Origin: Paenibacillus amylolyticus
Lineage (GTDB): Bacteria > Bacillota > Bacilli > Paenibacillales > Paenibacillaceae
Assembly (NCBI RefSeq): GCF_029689945.1
Contig: NZ_CP121451.1
Location: forward strand, 1,674,001-1,738,000
Direction: 5' to 3'
DNA: 64,000 nucleotides
Positions 1 through 10,300 of the stretch are shown here, piece after piece (within the stretch, counting starts at the first letter, position 1; every line of letters begins with the position of its first letter). Both the position numbers and the translations under genes were made by a program. The notes under the pieces were generated by a model. That model worked only from the letters and a program-made list of their open reading frames with translations. It ran no database searches and was not told the origin of the DNA.

Positions 1-1
1 G

Positions 2-160
2 GTGGACCCGCGAGGCAGAATGGTAGCGATCGGCAGCCGGGATCAGGATGAGGTTGTCATTGGCGAGATGGATACGGAGATGATTCGTGAGGTGCGTAAT
101 GTATGGCAATTCTACCGGGATCGCAGACCGGAAACGTACGAACATCTGGTTAGTCTGTAG
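2..160 (+). CDS. Nitrilase-superfamily amidohydrolase, C-terminal end (beta-ureidopropionase-like)
   Basis: Only the last 52 residues are present; the gene enters from the left edge. The end reads TEMIREVRNVWQFYRDRRP and then ETYEHL, which is the usual C-terminus of carbamoyl-beta-alanine and carbamoyl-putrescine amidases of the nitrilase superfamily. These enzymes remove the carbamoyl group from N-carbamoyl amino acids, the last step of reductive pyrimidine breakdown. The preT, preA and dihydropyrimidinase genes follow on the same strand, which supports that role. The catalytic Glu-Lys-Cys residues lie outside the window, so substrate cannot be judged. Confidence 0.7.
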   Translation: MDPRGRMVAIGSRDQDEVVIGEMDTEMIREVRNVWQFYRDRRPETYEHLVSL

Positions 161-261
161 GGAGCGGAAACAAGTGAACGGTAAGTGATTCTGTCAGCGG
201 GGTGGCACGTGTAATGCACGTAAGATTATTTAGTTAGCGTAGATCATTCTCCAGGAGGTGC

Positions 262-1638
262 ATGACATTGATGAACAGCTCAGGAACAACGTTATCCGAT
301 TATGGGTGGGAGAGTCGTTTTGCCGAGATGAAACCCGCCATGACAGGAAAAGAAGCGATGGAGGAGTCGAACCGCTGTCTGTACTGTTACGATGCACCTT
401 GTATCAAGGCCTGTCCAACCGACATTAATATCCCTTCTTTTATTGGCAAAATATCAACAGGGCACCTGAAAGGATCGGCCCGCACCATCATGGATGCGAA
501 TCCGGTGGGAGCCAGCTGCGCACGCGTCTGCCCCACAGAAGAGTTGTGTGAAGGCGCATGTGTGCTGAACGAATCGTCGAAGCCGATTCGTATTGGTGAC
601 TTGCAGCGTTACGCCACCGACTGGGCGCGGACGAAGAATGAGCCGTTATTCCAAGCTGCACCTGCCAATGGGAGAAATGTCGCTATTGTGGGAGCGGGAC
701 CAGCGGGACTGTCGGCGGCACGTGAACTGGGGCGTGCAGGGTATGAGGTGACGATCTATGAAGCCAAACCCAAAGGCGGCGGGTTGAACACGTATGGCAT
801 CGTATCTTTCCGTCTGCCCGAATCGGTTGCGTTATGGGAAGTGGAGCAGGTAGAAGCACTGGGTGTGCAGATCCGTTATGGGGTGCGCATTGGTGTAGAT
901 ATTCCTGCTACGCAGTTGCTTGAGCAGCATGAAGCGGTCATTCTGGCCTGCGGCATGGGTTCAGTACCTATGTTGGGCATTGAAGGGGAGACACTGGAAG
1001 GTGTCTATGACGCGATTGAACTGGTGGAGTCTACCAAGCAGGGTGTTCCGCCCGCGCTGAATGGTCTGAAGGTCGCCGTGATTGGCGCAGGCAATACGGC
1101 GGTAGATGCTGCGACTTGTTCGGTACGTCTGGGTGCCGAGCGGGTGCAGATGTTATATCGCCGCGGGGAAAGCCAGATGACAGCGTATGCCTTTGAATAT
1201 ACGTTTGCCAAGCAGGAGGGTGTGGAGTTCCGCTGGTTTACGATGCCGCAGCGTATTATTGGAGATGAGAACGGTCGGGTTCAGGCTGTGGAATGTGTGA
1301 AAATGGAGCTGATTACTCCGCCTGGTGGTGGTCGGGCACTGCCTGTACCTGTGGAAGGGTCGGAGTTCATGATTGAATGTGATACGGTCATCCGGGCGAT
1401 TGGGCAACATCGTCTATTACCATTGATCGAAGCGTTTGGGCTGCGTCACCACTGGGGTGTCGTCGAGATTGAGCCGCATACGTATCGTACCTCTCACCCT
1501 CAGATCTATGCGGCAGGAGATATTATTTTTGGTCAGGGCCAGGGAGAGGCGATGGTTGTCTCGGCTGCGCAGCAAGGTAAGTTGGCGGCTGCCGCAGTGA
1601 TGAAGGCATTGCCAGGGCAGGTGGAAGAGACGGCATGA
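262..1638 (+). CDS. preT: NAD-dependent dihydropyrimidine dehydrogenase, subunit PreT
   Basis: This is the electron-input subunit of the two-part dihydropyrimidine dehydrogenase that reduces uracil and thymine. The 458-residue protein starts with the helical Fe-S domain: Cys39, 42, 47 and 51 (CLYCYDAPCIKAC) and Cys86, 90, 96 and 100. A flavin-binding motif VGAGPAG follows at about 143-149, and a second nucleotide-binding motif VIGAGNTAVDAA near 275. AGGAGG at 253-258 lies only 3 bases before the ATG at 262, so TTG at 268 (spacing 9) or ATG at 271 could be the true start. It lies downstream of the amidohydrolase and is separated from preA by a 700-base gap holding two repeat elements, so preA may have its own promoter. 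Confidence 0.9.
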   Translation: MTLMNSSGTTLSDYGWESRFAEMKPAMTGKEAMEESNRCLYCYDAPCIKACPTDINIPSFIGKISTGHLKGSARTIMDANPVGASCARVCPTEELCEGACVLNESSKPIRIGDLQRYATDWARTKNEPLFQAAPANGRNVAIVGAGPAGLSAARELGRAGYEVTIYEAKPKGGGLNTYGIVSFRLPESVALWEVEQVEALGVQIRYGVRIGVDIPATQLLEQHEAVILACGMGSVPMLGIEGETLEGVYDAIELVESTKQGVPPALNGLKVAVIGAGNTAVDAATCSVRLGAERVQMLYRRGESQMTAYAFEYTFAKQEGVEFRWFTMPQRIIGDENGRVQAVECVKMELITPPGGGRALPVPVEGSEFMIECDTVIRAIGQHRLLPLIEAFGLRHHWGVVEIEPHTYRTSHPQIYAAGDIIFGQGQGEAMVVSAAQQGKLAAAAVMKALPGQVEETA

Positions 1639-1845
1639 GATGTGAGGAAGGAAAAGGGATGTGAAGAGCACGGAAAGTGTGCAATGAAAGGATACAAGGG
1701 CTGAGTGCGGGTGGGAGTGTGTGCAAGGAGAGTGCGGTTGGGAGGGCGCAAGGGACGGCTGGAGTGATGGGGGTGTGGATCTGCGCAAGATGTCTGGTGT
1801 GGTCTGATGTGCATCGAACCCTTGTATCCTCGTGTCCCTGACGCG

Positions 1846-2040
1846 CTAACGAACCCTATACACCTTATAGTGGCAATTATGGAGGATTGAAAAATTTAAC
1901 GAATCTCACACGTCTTATTTTGATGATAAACCGTTGAAATGAAGCCGAAATGGCCGAATGTAGCCAAATAAGCTTTCTACGATTCGTTAGATTTTGAAAT
2001 TGCCCCACAGGGCCGGAATAAGAGCTATACGATTCTTTAG
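1846..2040. repeat. Four-motif 195-bp symmetrical intergenic element (family B, copy 1)
   Basis: Four copies of a 10-bp motif lie at 1846 (CTAACGAACC), 1896 (TTAACGAATC), 1981 (GATTCGTTAG) and 2031 (GATTCTTTAG). The first two read forward and the last two reversed, so the element is symmetrical. Offsets are 0, 50, 135 and 185, exactly the same as in the copy at 26040-26234. It lies in the non-coding gap between preT and preA. In the rest of that gap (1639-1845 and 2041-2121) I see no gene. Confidence 0.75.
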
Positions 2041-2121
2041 AATTAGGTGCGTACTATCTAGAACCAATTACTCCGCAGAGATCCTGAGCTTGACCAAATA
2101 TCCAGTACAACGATATAGATC

Positions 2122-2305
2122 GAACTAAACATTTACACGAAACGGAGAGGACAAAAAGAACCTGAAGAAGCGAAGCTGCAAGCTTTCAGAAAGAAAGTGG
2201 CATCGGGAGCTTACGCTCGCCTTTATACCCGGATTTTCCCTTTATAAAAGGGATCAAAAAATCTGGGGATAACAGCGATCGGAAGGTTGTTCTGTCATCG
2301 GAGTG
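2122..2305 (+). repeat. Dispersed structured intergenic repeat (family A, copy 1)
   Basis: This stretch matches the reverse complement of 16256-16399 over nearly its whole length, from GAACTAAACATTTACACGAA to a run ending TGTTCTGTCATCGGAGTG. Copy 1 carries about 40 extra bases near 2179-2215. The middle can fold into a long hairpin: TTATACCCGGATTTTCCC pairs with GGGATC...TCTGGGGATAA at about 2222-2274, and the other copy keeps the fold with some changed bases. It ends 45 bases before preA. It encodes no protein; it may be a mobile non-coding element or a structured RNA. Confidence 0.75.
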
Positions 2306-2350
2306 TCTAGTGTAACTAATAAGTTCAAACAACACCAAGGAGGGATCGTT

Positions 2351-3646
2351 ATGGCTGACTTATCCATTAATCTGGCAGGTATTCGATCACCCAATCCATT
2401 CTGGCTGGCTTCTGCACCGCCGACCAATACGGGGTATCAGGTTCAACGTGCGTTCGAAGCGGGCTGGGGCGGTGCGGTGTGGAAGACGCTGGGCGAGCCG
2501 ATTATCAATACATCCTCGCGTTTCGCGGCGGTCCATTTTGGCGGACAGCGGGTGGCGGGGTTTAACAATATCGAATTGATATCTGATCGTCCGCTGGAAG
2601 TGAACTTGCGGGAGATTGCCGAGACCAAGAAACGTTTCCCGGATCGCGCGGTTGTCGCTTCACTGATGGTGGAACCTACACGGGAGAAGTGGCATGAGAT
2701 TGTGAAAAAGGTGGAAGCCGTCGGCGTCGATGGCCTGGAACTGAACTTTGGCTGCCCGCATGGCATGGCTGAACGTGGTATGGGAGCCGCCTCGGGTCAG
2801 CAACCTGACCTGGTCGAACTACAGACGATGTGGGTGAAGGAAGTGGCGACCACACCGGTGATTGTGAAGCTCACGCCGAATATCACGGATATTACGGCGA
2901 CAGCCCGGGCGGCTGTCCGTGGCGGCGCAGATGCGATCTCCCTGATCAATACGATTAACTCCCTGGCAGGTGTGGATCTGGATTCGTGGAATACCGTGCC
3001 GCATGTGGGCGGCAAAGGAGCACATGGCGGATATTGTGGCCCAGCGGTGAAGCCGATTGCCCTGAACATGGTTGCCGAGTGCGCACGGAATCCGGAGGTG
3101 GGTGTGCCAATCTCGGGGATTGGCGGCATATCCGATTGGCGGGATACGGCAGAGTTTTTGCTAATGGGTGCTACAGGGGTGCAGGTGTGTACCGCAGCGA
3201 TGCATCATGGATTCCGCATTGTGGAGGACATGATTGATGGGCTGAATGACTATCTGGATGAGAAGGGCCTGAGCAGCGTAGCAGAGTTGGTAGGTCAGAC
3301 GGTTCCGCGCTACTCGGATTGGGGCAATCTCGATCTGAATTACAAAGTGGTCGCCCGGATCAACCGCGATGTCTGCATCAATTGCAACAAATGCCATATT
3401 GCTTGTGAGGACACCTCGCACCAGTGTATCGACATGTTGACCGACCCGTCCGGTTCCTATCTGGAAGTGGTGGAGGAGGATTGTGTGGGCTGCAATCTGT
3501 GTTCGATCGTGTGCCCGGTGGATGGGGCCATTGAGATGGTTGAACTTGTGCCAGAGCAGGAACCAGTAACCTGGAATGAACGTCAGTCTGCGATTGCCAT
3601 GCTGCAATCGGTCAGAGATCAATCAACCAAGGAGGCGATATCATGA
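2351..3646 (+). CDS. preA: NAD-dependent dihydropyrimidine dehydrogenase, subunit PreA
   Basis: This is the catalytic subunit that reduces uracil and thymine to their 5,6-dihydro forms, working with PreT. The 431-residue protein has an FMN-binding barrel like class 1 dihydroorotate dehydrogenase (LASAPPTNTGY near the start, NFGCPHG near 133, VKLTPNITD near 170) and two C-terminal 4Fe-4S ferredoxin motifs, CINCNKCHIAC near 341 and CVGCNLCSIVC near 377. I chose ATG 2351 because AAGGAGGG lies at the right distance; an upstream in-frame GTG at 2303 falls in the repeat and lacks a site. The stop overlaps the dihydropyrimidinase start (ATGA), so the two are translationally coupled. Confidence 0.93.
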   Translation: MADLSINLAGIRSPNPFWLASAPPTNTGYQVQRAFEAGWGGAVWKTLGEPIINTSSRFAAVHFGGQRVAGFNNIELISDRPLEVNLREIAETKKRFPDRAVVASLMVEPTREKWHEIVKKVEAVGVDGLELNFGCPHGMAERGMGAASGQQPDLVELQTMWVKEVATTPVIVKLTPNITDITATARAAVRGGADAISLINTINSLAGVDLDSWNTVPHVGGKGAHGGYCGPAVKPIALNMVAECARNPEVGVPISGIGGISDWRDTAEFLLMGATGVQVCTAAMHHGFRIVEDMIDGLNDYLDEKGLSSVAELVGQTVPRYSDWGNLDLNYKVVARINRDVCINCNKCHIACEDTSHQCIDMLTDPSGSYLEVVEEDCVGCNLCSIVCPVDGAIEMVELVPEQEPVTWNERQSAIAMLQSVRDQSTKEAIS

Positions 3647-5085
3647 GTACCCGCAAATTGATTCGTAATGGTGTGTTGGTCACAGCGTCGGATACCTTTG
3701 AAGCAGATATTTTGATCGAAAAGGGGAAAATCACACAGATTGGCATCGGGCTTACCCCGGATGAACATATGGAAGTTGTGGACGCTTCAGGCTGTTACGT
3801 TATTCCCGGCGGGATCGACCCGCATACGCATCTGGATATGCCATTCGGCGGAACGGTCACAGCGGATGATTTTGCGACGGGAACGACAGCGGCAACCTTG
3901 GCGGTACAACAACGATCATTGATTTCTGCCTGACACAAAAAGGCCGTCCATTAATCGAATCCCTCCAGGAGTGGCATGCCAAAGCGGAGGGGAAAGCCGC
4001 CATCGACTACGGTTTCCATCTGATGATCGGGGAGATGAACGATCAAGTGCTGGAAGAGTTGCCGCAGATCATTGAAGAAGAGGGTGTGTCATCGTTCAAG
4101 GTGTTCATGGCTTACAAAAACCAGTTCCAGGCCGACGACGGGATTCTCTTCCAGACGTTGCAAAAGGCAAAAGAGTACGGCGCACTCGTCATGGTACATG
4201 CCGAGAACGGGGATGTTATCGACCTGCTGGTTCGACAGGCGCTCGCCGAAGGGCGCACGGAGCCGATTCATCATGCGCTGACTCGTCCATCCATGCTGGA
4301 GGGCGAAGCAACAGGCAGGGCCGCCCGGTTGGCTGCACTTGCGGATTCACAGCTGTATGTGGTGCATGTGACCTGTGCGGAGGCTGTGGAGCAGATCGCG
4401 CGTATGCGTGAAATGGGTTACCGAATCTGGGGGAGACCTGTCCTCAGTATTTGACGCTGGATCAGTCGATCATGGATCAACCGGACTTTGAGGGTGCAAA
4501 GTATGTCTGGTCACCCCCGCTGCGGGAACCAGCGCATCAGGAAGTACTATGGAACGCGCTGAAAAGTGGCCAACTGCAAACGATTGGCTCCGATCATTGC
4601 TCGTTTAACTTCAAAGGGCAGAAGGATCTGGGCAAGGATGATTTTAGCAAAATTCCGAACGGGGGCCGGTCATCGAAGATCGCCTCAGCATTCTGTATTC
4701 GGAAGGTGTAGTCAAGGGGCGGATTACGCTCAATCAATGGGTCGATCTATGCTCGACGAGAGCGAGTAAATTATTTGGATTATTTCCGCAGAAAGGCACG
4801 CTGGCTGTAGGGACAGATGCGGATATCGTTATTTTTGACCCCTCTGTAAACAGGGTGATCTCGGCAGATACACATCATATGAATGTCGATTACAGTGCAT
4901 TTGAAGGCATGCAGGTACAGGGTTGTCCGGTGACGGTGTTGTGCCGAGGGGAATATGTCATTCGAGATCGGCAATATGCCGGAACAGCAGGAGCAGGCCA
5001 GTATGTGAAGCGCAATAAATATGATGCAGGTGCACCCATACCGATGAAACAGCCTGTCGCGGCAGTGAATGGAGGGATGAACTGA
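3643..5085 (+). CDS. hydA: Dihydropyrimidinase (D-hydantoinase), three apparent 1-nt deletions
   Basis: This amidohydrolase opens the ring of 5,6-dihydrouracil and of hydantoins, the second step of the pathway. The frame breaks three times, at GG 3903-3904, GGGGG 4429-4433 and the G/C run 4661-4667. Restoring one base at each gives one 481-residue protein, the normal family length. All metal-site features are kept: HTHLD near 62, the Lys to be carbamylated in SSFKVFMAYKN, HAENGD, HVTCAEA and GSDHCSFN. A decayed gene would not be expected to keep all of these, so I suspect base-calling errors in homopolymers. The end overlaps the next gene by ATGA. Confidence 0.85.
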
Positions 5086-5321
5086 TGTCGGATCATGATG
5101 TTTTTGAGACTGAGAGGATTGCGATCGAGCGAATGGTTGCGCAGGGTTATCGGATCTATGCGGTCCGGGAACATCTGGAGGGTGCTCACATCATATGGGA
5201 GCACCCGAATCTTCCGGAAGAGAAACAAGAGCAATACGTGGGCACGGCGTCTGGACGGAAATGGTTCAGTCATATCCTGATTCGCCAGCTTCAGGAGCAG
5301 CGGGGAGCAGGAATAGCATAG
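5085..5321 (+). CDS. Small acidic protein of the pyrimidine-degradation operon, unknown function
   Basis: A 78-residue soluble protein whose ATG overlaps the hydA stop. It has no signal peptide or membrane segment and is rich in Glu, His and Arg (YRIYAVREHLEGAHIIWEHP). I do not recognise a family. Coupling to the dihydropyrimidinase suggests a part in the same pathway, for example as an accessory factor, but nothing in the sequence shows a mechanism. The operon ends here; the next gene is convergent. Confidence 0.65.
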   Translation: MSDHDVFETERIAIERMVAQGYRIYAVREHLEGAHIIWEHPNLPEEKQEQYVGTASGRKWFSHILIRQLQEQRGAGIA

Positions 5322-5366
5322 AACAGCCCTGTGAGGTGAGGACAGAGAACAAGAGTAAAGTTCCTC

Positions 5367-7042
5367 TCACCCTAGGGGGCCATTAACGTACTCGTACGCA
5401 TAGATCGCCAATTCGATCGCTACCCGCTTCTCCGGGAGGAGGTAGTCCTCTCCCAAAAGGGCTTCGATTTTGTCCAAACGGTGATAGAGCGTCTGTCTGA
5501 CGATATATAGCGCGGTGGCCGTCTCTTGCTTGGAGCAGCACAGGACCAGATATTGCTTGAGCGTGCGTAACAACTGACCTCCTTTCTCCACATCGTAACG
5601 GATGAGCGGCCCCAGATATTCTTCGATGAAATCATCCAGACTGCCACTTTGCTTCATACTGGCGATGATGCGGTAACAATGAAGATTACTGTAAAAGGCT
5701 GCTGCATCTCGCCGATGTCCTTCTGGATTCGCAGTGTCTCCTTCGCGGATTCCAGGCTGTCCTTGAGACGGGAGAGGTCCGTGCAGCTCTGACCGATACC
5801 CAACAGGCCCGAGAAGAGGCAGTGGGTCTGTTCCTGTTCGTGCTGCTGCAGTTGTTCGATGCAGCGCCAGAGACTGCTTTTGCGCTGAGATCCAGGGAGT
5901 GGGTCGAGAATGATCAGAATGATCTGGTGGTTCAGAACGGTGCTGTAGAGGGTGAAGTTCTCCCGAGCGAACACGGATCGGGCGACAATGTTACGTTGGA
6001 TCAATAATTTCTGAAGTCTGAGGCTGTCTGTGTATGCAGGGTTACTGTCGAATAAGATAATGGTGGCTTTGCTCGTTGCGAGAAGGGGATTAACGTTGGA
6101 TACATATTCATGGATTTCCTTCGTGGAGTGATGTCCGTTAAGCCAGTCAATGACCCACATATCTTCTTTGTAGCGGCGTTTCTCTTCCATGTATTTGGTT
6201 CGCATCCAGTCCTGAGCAATCGCAGCCGCGCACCGTTCCACTGCCTGAATGACGAATTCATCCGAAGGTTGGACAGGGGTGCTTGAATCGTGATCGAGCA
6301 TTTTTTGATGCATGAGGACAAGATCGGCAAAGGTGTAGTCCAACGCCTGAACAGGCATGCTGAATGCAAGCAATGCATGATCCGTGTATGCTTTTAATGC
6401 TGTACGATCCTCCCCCTCCGTATGTCTTTGCTGCAAAAACCAATCCTGCCGACGAGTCTCCAGCTGCTCTGGAGCACAATAGGGGACACTGCTTGCTTCC
6501 CCTTCAAGTGGGTATAACGCCACGTCATATCCAATTGTCCGTGACAATAATCGAAGCAGAGGTTGTACGCCATCTCCATTCAAAAGAAGTTGGTTAAACG
6601 AGGTGGTGAGATGATCCAGTTCGGCAATCATCCGCTGATGGCTGCGAATCAGGGCAAAATGAAGGTCTTGCGTAATATCAATATAGCGGACTTGTTCGTG
6701 GAACCAGATCAACGGGAAGTCCGCTGCGGCTGCAATTTCCTTCATGGCACCCAGTTGCGATCTGGTGTGATCCCCCAGTTCCATGCAGAGCCCGGCAGCC
6801 CCGCGTGCAATCAACTGACGCAGAAAAGACAGGCCTTGCTGCTCACCTTCCTGCCAGCCAATGCCTGTCGTCAGCACCAATTCTCCGCCATTGAGCAATT
6901 CTCCTACCTCTGGAACCTCCATGATATGAACCCAGCGAACATACCGCTCCAGCGCACGATCACTGGCCAGTACTTCTGCCTTGCGAAACACGGGACGTTT
7001 TAACATGTCTCTGACTTGAATATGTAGCGTTGTCTCCCCCAC
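5367..7042 (-). CDS. pucR: PucR-family transcriptional regulator, one apparent 1-nt deletion
   Basis: This is a purine/pyrimidine-catabolism type regulator. The N-terminal half has the PucR domain (VRDMLKRPVF, VRWVHIMEVPEVGELL, GGELVLTTGIGW) and the C-terminus has the family helix-turn-helix (TATALYIVRQTLYHRLDKIE). The frame breaks at the T run that reads AAAA at 5693-5696 on the + strand; one more T joins MQQPFYSNLHCYRIIASMK and gives about 558 residues. GTG at 7042 is my preferred start, with AAGGAC upstream; TTG at 7063 is another option. It faces the pyrimidine operon tail to tail and is its likely regulator, by analogy with other PucR proteins. Confidence 0.82.
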
Positions 7043-7256
7043 ACAACCACCGTCCTTCCCCAATCACATGTGACCTATCTGGAGTCTGGAATCCGTCAAC
7101 TTGCATAATTAATCCATATTATAATTCGATTTACAGTAGGTGGGCTGAAATCTAACGTTCATTTGTTTCAAATGACAATCGGAACTATTATTTTTGTGAT
7201 TTTACTAAAATAAATCGTTTCGATGTCAGTTTATATCTCCTGTACATTTACATCAT

Positions 7257-7311
7257 AAAAAGCCCCTTCGCATCACATCGGAAATACTTATTCCAATATG
7301 CGCTCAGGGGC
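7257..7311 (-). terminator. Rho-independent terminator of the RND exporter gene
   Basis: On the - strand, GCCCCT...ATGCG pairs with CGCAT...AGGGGC and is followed by TTTTT. It lies 64 bases after the exporter stop. The 330-base gap between pucR and the exporter (7043-7374) otherwise holds only the pucR upstream region, with no gene that I can see. Confidence 0.75.
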
Positions 7312-7374
7312 GAGAGGTTAGAACGTATCGTCTGTATCTAAGTTGTACTCGAACCGTGATGCGAGAACGAATCT

Positions 7375-10300
7375 CTACTTCTTAATCTTCGATTCTTTTC
7401 TTTTGAATTTCATCAGGAACTCATACACAATCGGTACGATAACCAGTGTGAGCAGCGTGGAGCTGATCAGACCGCCGATTACGGTAATTCCGAGTCCTTT
7501 GGAGATGATACCGGCACTCTCTTCGAGGCCCGTAACGAGTGGCAACAGGGCACCGATCGTTGCGAGAGCAGTCATCAGAATTGGACGCAGACGAGTTGCA
7601 CCGGCTTCCAGCAAGGCTTCACGTGTAGTCAGACCTTCTTTTTCCTTATGAATAACACGGTCAATCAACACGATGGCGTTGGTGACCACGATCCCGATAA
7701 GCATCAGTCCACCCATCATGGCGGAGACGTCAAGCGTACCCCCAGCGATGAACAAACCTACCATAATACCAATCACCGTAAATGGCAGGGAGAACAGGAT
7801 GGCGAATGGTGCCAATCCGCCGCCGAATGTAACAACGAGCACGAAGTATACAATAGCGATGGCCGCCAGCATGGCGAGACCAAGTTGAGTAAAGGTATCA
7901 TTAATCTGTTCGGTTGTACCGCCAAATTTCACTTCTACGCCATCAGGCAGATCCAATTTGTCGATCTCAGCCTGTAAGTTGCTTGAAGCTTTCTGTACAT
8001 CCGAAGCCAAGATGTTGGCTGTGACTTGAACAACAACTTTACCATCAATCTGCATGATGGAGTTCGGGGACGTACCTTCTTCCACTTTGGCAACATCCTT
8101 GATTGGAACTTGGATGCCGAGCGGTGAAGTGACAGTCTCATCCTCAATCTCATTAATGCTGCTGAATGTTTTGTCGTCTGTCTCTACATATACTTTGTAC
8201 GTTTTATTATCAATATCGACTTCCGTAAGCACGGGACGTTCCCGTGTCGGGCTCAGTGCCATAGCCAGCTGACCTGCAGTCAGACCCAGGGAGCTTAATT
8301 TCTCCTGATCTGCTACGAGCGTATACTGCCCGTAGGTGTCTGCGAGTGTTGTGTCTGCTTTTTCAAAATTATCCTTATCCGCTTCAACCAGCTTCAGAAT
8401 TTCGTCCGATACAGGTTTGAGTTGCTCTACATTATCGCCATAGATGGACAGGCTCAGACCGCTGCCACCCAGACCCCCGGACATATCAAGCTCACTCCAG
8501 GTTCCTACGCTAACTTCCTTCTTCAGACCTTCGACAAGCTGTTCTTTCACTTGAGTAAAGTTCTTCGTATCTTCGTTATATTCAATATAGAATAGAGCCG
8601 AGTTGGAACCACCGCCACCCATGCTGCTCAGTGGGTTCGTGCCGCCGATGGAATATTGCATTTTCTCCAGACCCGGTTGTTTCAGCAACCACTTCTCGGC
8701 AACGAGTGCTTCTTTTTCGACATCCTCACGCAAAGATCCGGTTTGCGGGCTGTACGTAATGGTCACATATTTATCCTGTTGTTCCGGCAGGAAGCTTGCA
8801 CCGATGAACGGGTACAGGAACAGACTGCCGACCAGCAGGATCACTGCAATACTGACCGTGATGAGCTTGTGAGAAAGTGTCCAGTTCAGCAGGCGTTTGT
8901 AACCTTCCGCCATTTTGCCTGGTTTTTCTTCGTGATTCTGCTTGTTCTTCAACCCTTTACGGAACAGGGTGTGTGCGAGCATCGGCACAATGGTAATGGC
9001 AACGAGCAGGGATGCCAGCAAGGCAAATACCATGGTCAGTGCAAATGGCATGAATAGCTCACCGACCATACCGCTTACCAATGCCAGTGGCAGGAATACC
9101 GCAATGGTAACGATCGTGGAAGAAAGAATGGGAATGAACATCTCGCGTGTTGCTTCGCGGACCAGTTCACGGCCTTTCAGTCTCTCTCCCTTGAGTGTTA
9201 ATCGGCGGTAAATGTTCTCGATAACAACGATGGAGTCATCGACAACCCGTCCGATGGCAACCGTCATGGCACCCAGCGTCATCATGTTCAAGGTGATGTC
9301 CATCATATTGAGCGCAGTCAATGCCATGAGCAAGGAGAGCGGAATCGAGATGATGGAGATAATGGTTGAACGGATATTACGCAGGAATAGCAGGATGATC
9401 AGGATGGCAAACAAAGCACCAAAAACGGCTTTGCCCAGCATCGTGTTCACCGAGTCCTGAATCGGCTTACCTTGGTCAAGCAGGACAGTCAAATCAGCAT
9501 TTTTGAACTGCGATTGCAATTCTTCTGCCTTGTCTTTGACTGCGTTCACGACATCAACCGTGTTGGCATCGTTGGATTTTACAATGGAGATACCGATCGA
9601 TTCCTTGCCGTCTGTCCGGGAAATGGATTCCGCTTGACCGATGACTTCGATCTTGGCAATTTCACTTAGTTTTACAGTTGGAATGCCAGGCGCATTGGCA
9701 GCACCTGAAGGACTGCCTGCACTGGCGTTACCGCCAGCAGCTTGACCTGCGGCCTGGTCTGTTCCTTGTGCAGCACCAGGAGCGGTACCTTGTCCTGCTT
9801 CGCCAGCTGCCGAGGATTCACCAGTTGGTGCGCCAGCACCTTGTGGAGCTGCACCTGAACCAGTGCCTGTGGCAGCACCGGCACCGCCGGGTACAACGGG
9901 AATGGCAAGGTTTTTCAGATCATCGATGTCGACGATGTTTCCATCTACGACAACGGCTTTCTGGGATTTATCCAGTTCGAACAGTCCAAGGGGCACACGG
10001 ATGGAGGAACCTTGAACGATGCCGTTTACCGTATCTTCAGATAGGCCCAGCTCGGCCATTTTGGCTTGGTCGAACTTCAGTTGAACTTCTTTTACATATT
10101 GACCGGACACTTGAACCTGAGCTACACCATCAATATCTTCGAGTGCAGGCTGAATATCCGATTCAACCAGTCGTGTCAATTGTTCCAGGTCACCACCGTC
10201 CTTATCGGACAGGCTCAGAGATACAACCGGGAAAGAGTTGATGCTGAACTTGGAGATGGTTGGCTTCTGCACGCTGTCAGGCAATTGGACTTCATTCAGC

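Noticed and set aside
5322..5390. Terminator between the pyrimidine operon and pucR
   Set aside because: GGTGAG and CTCACC can pair, but the stem is short, the loop long and no U tract follows.
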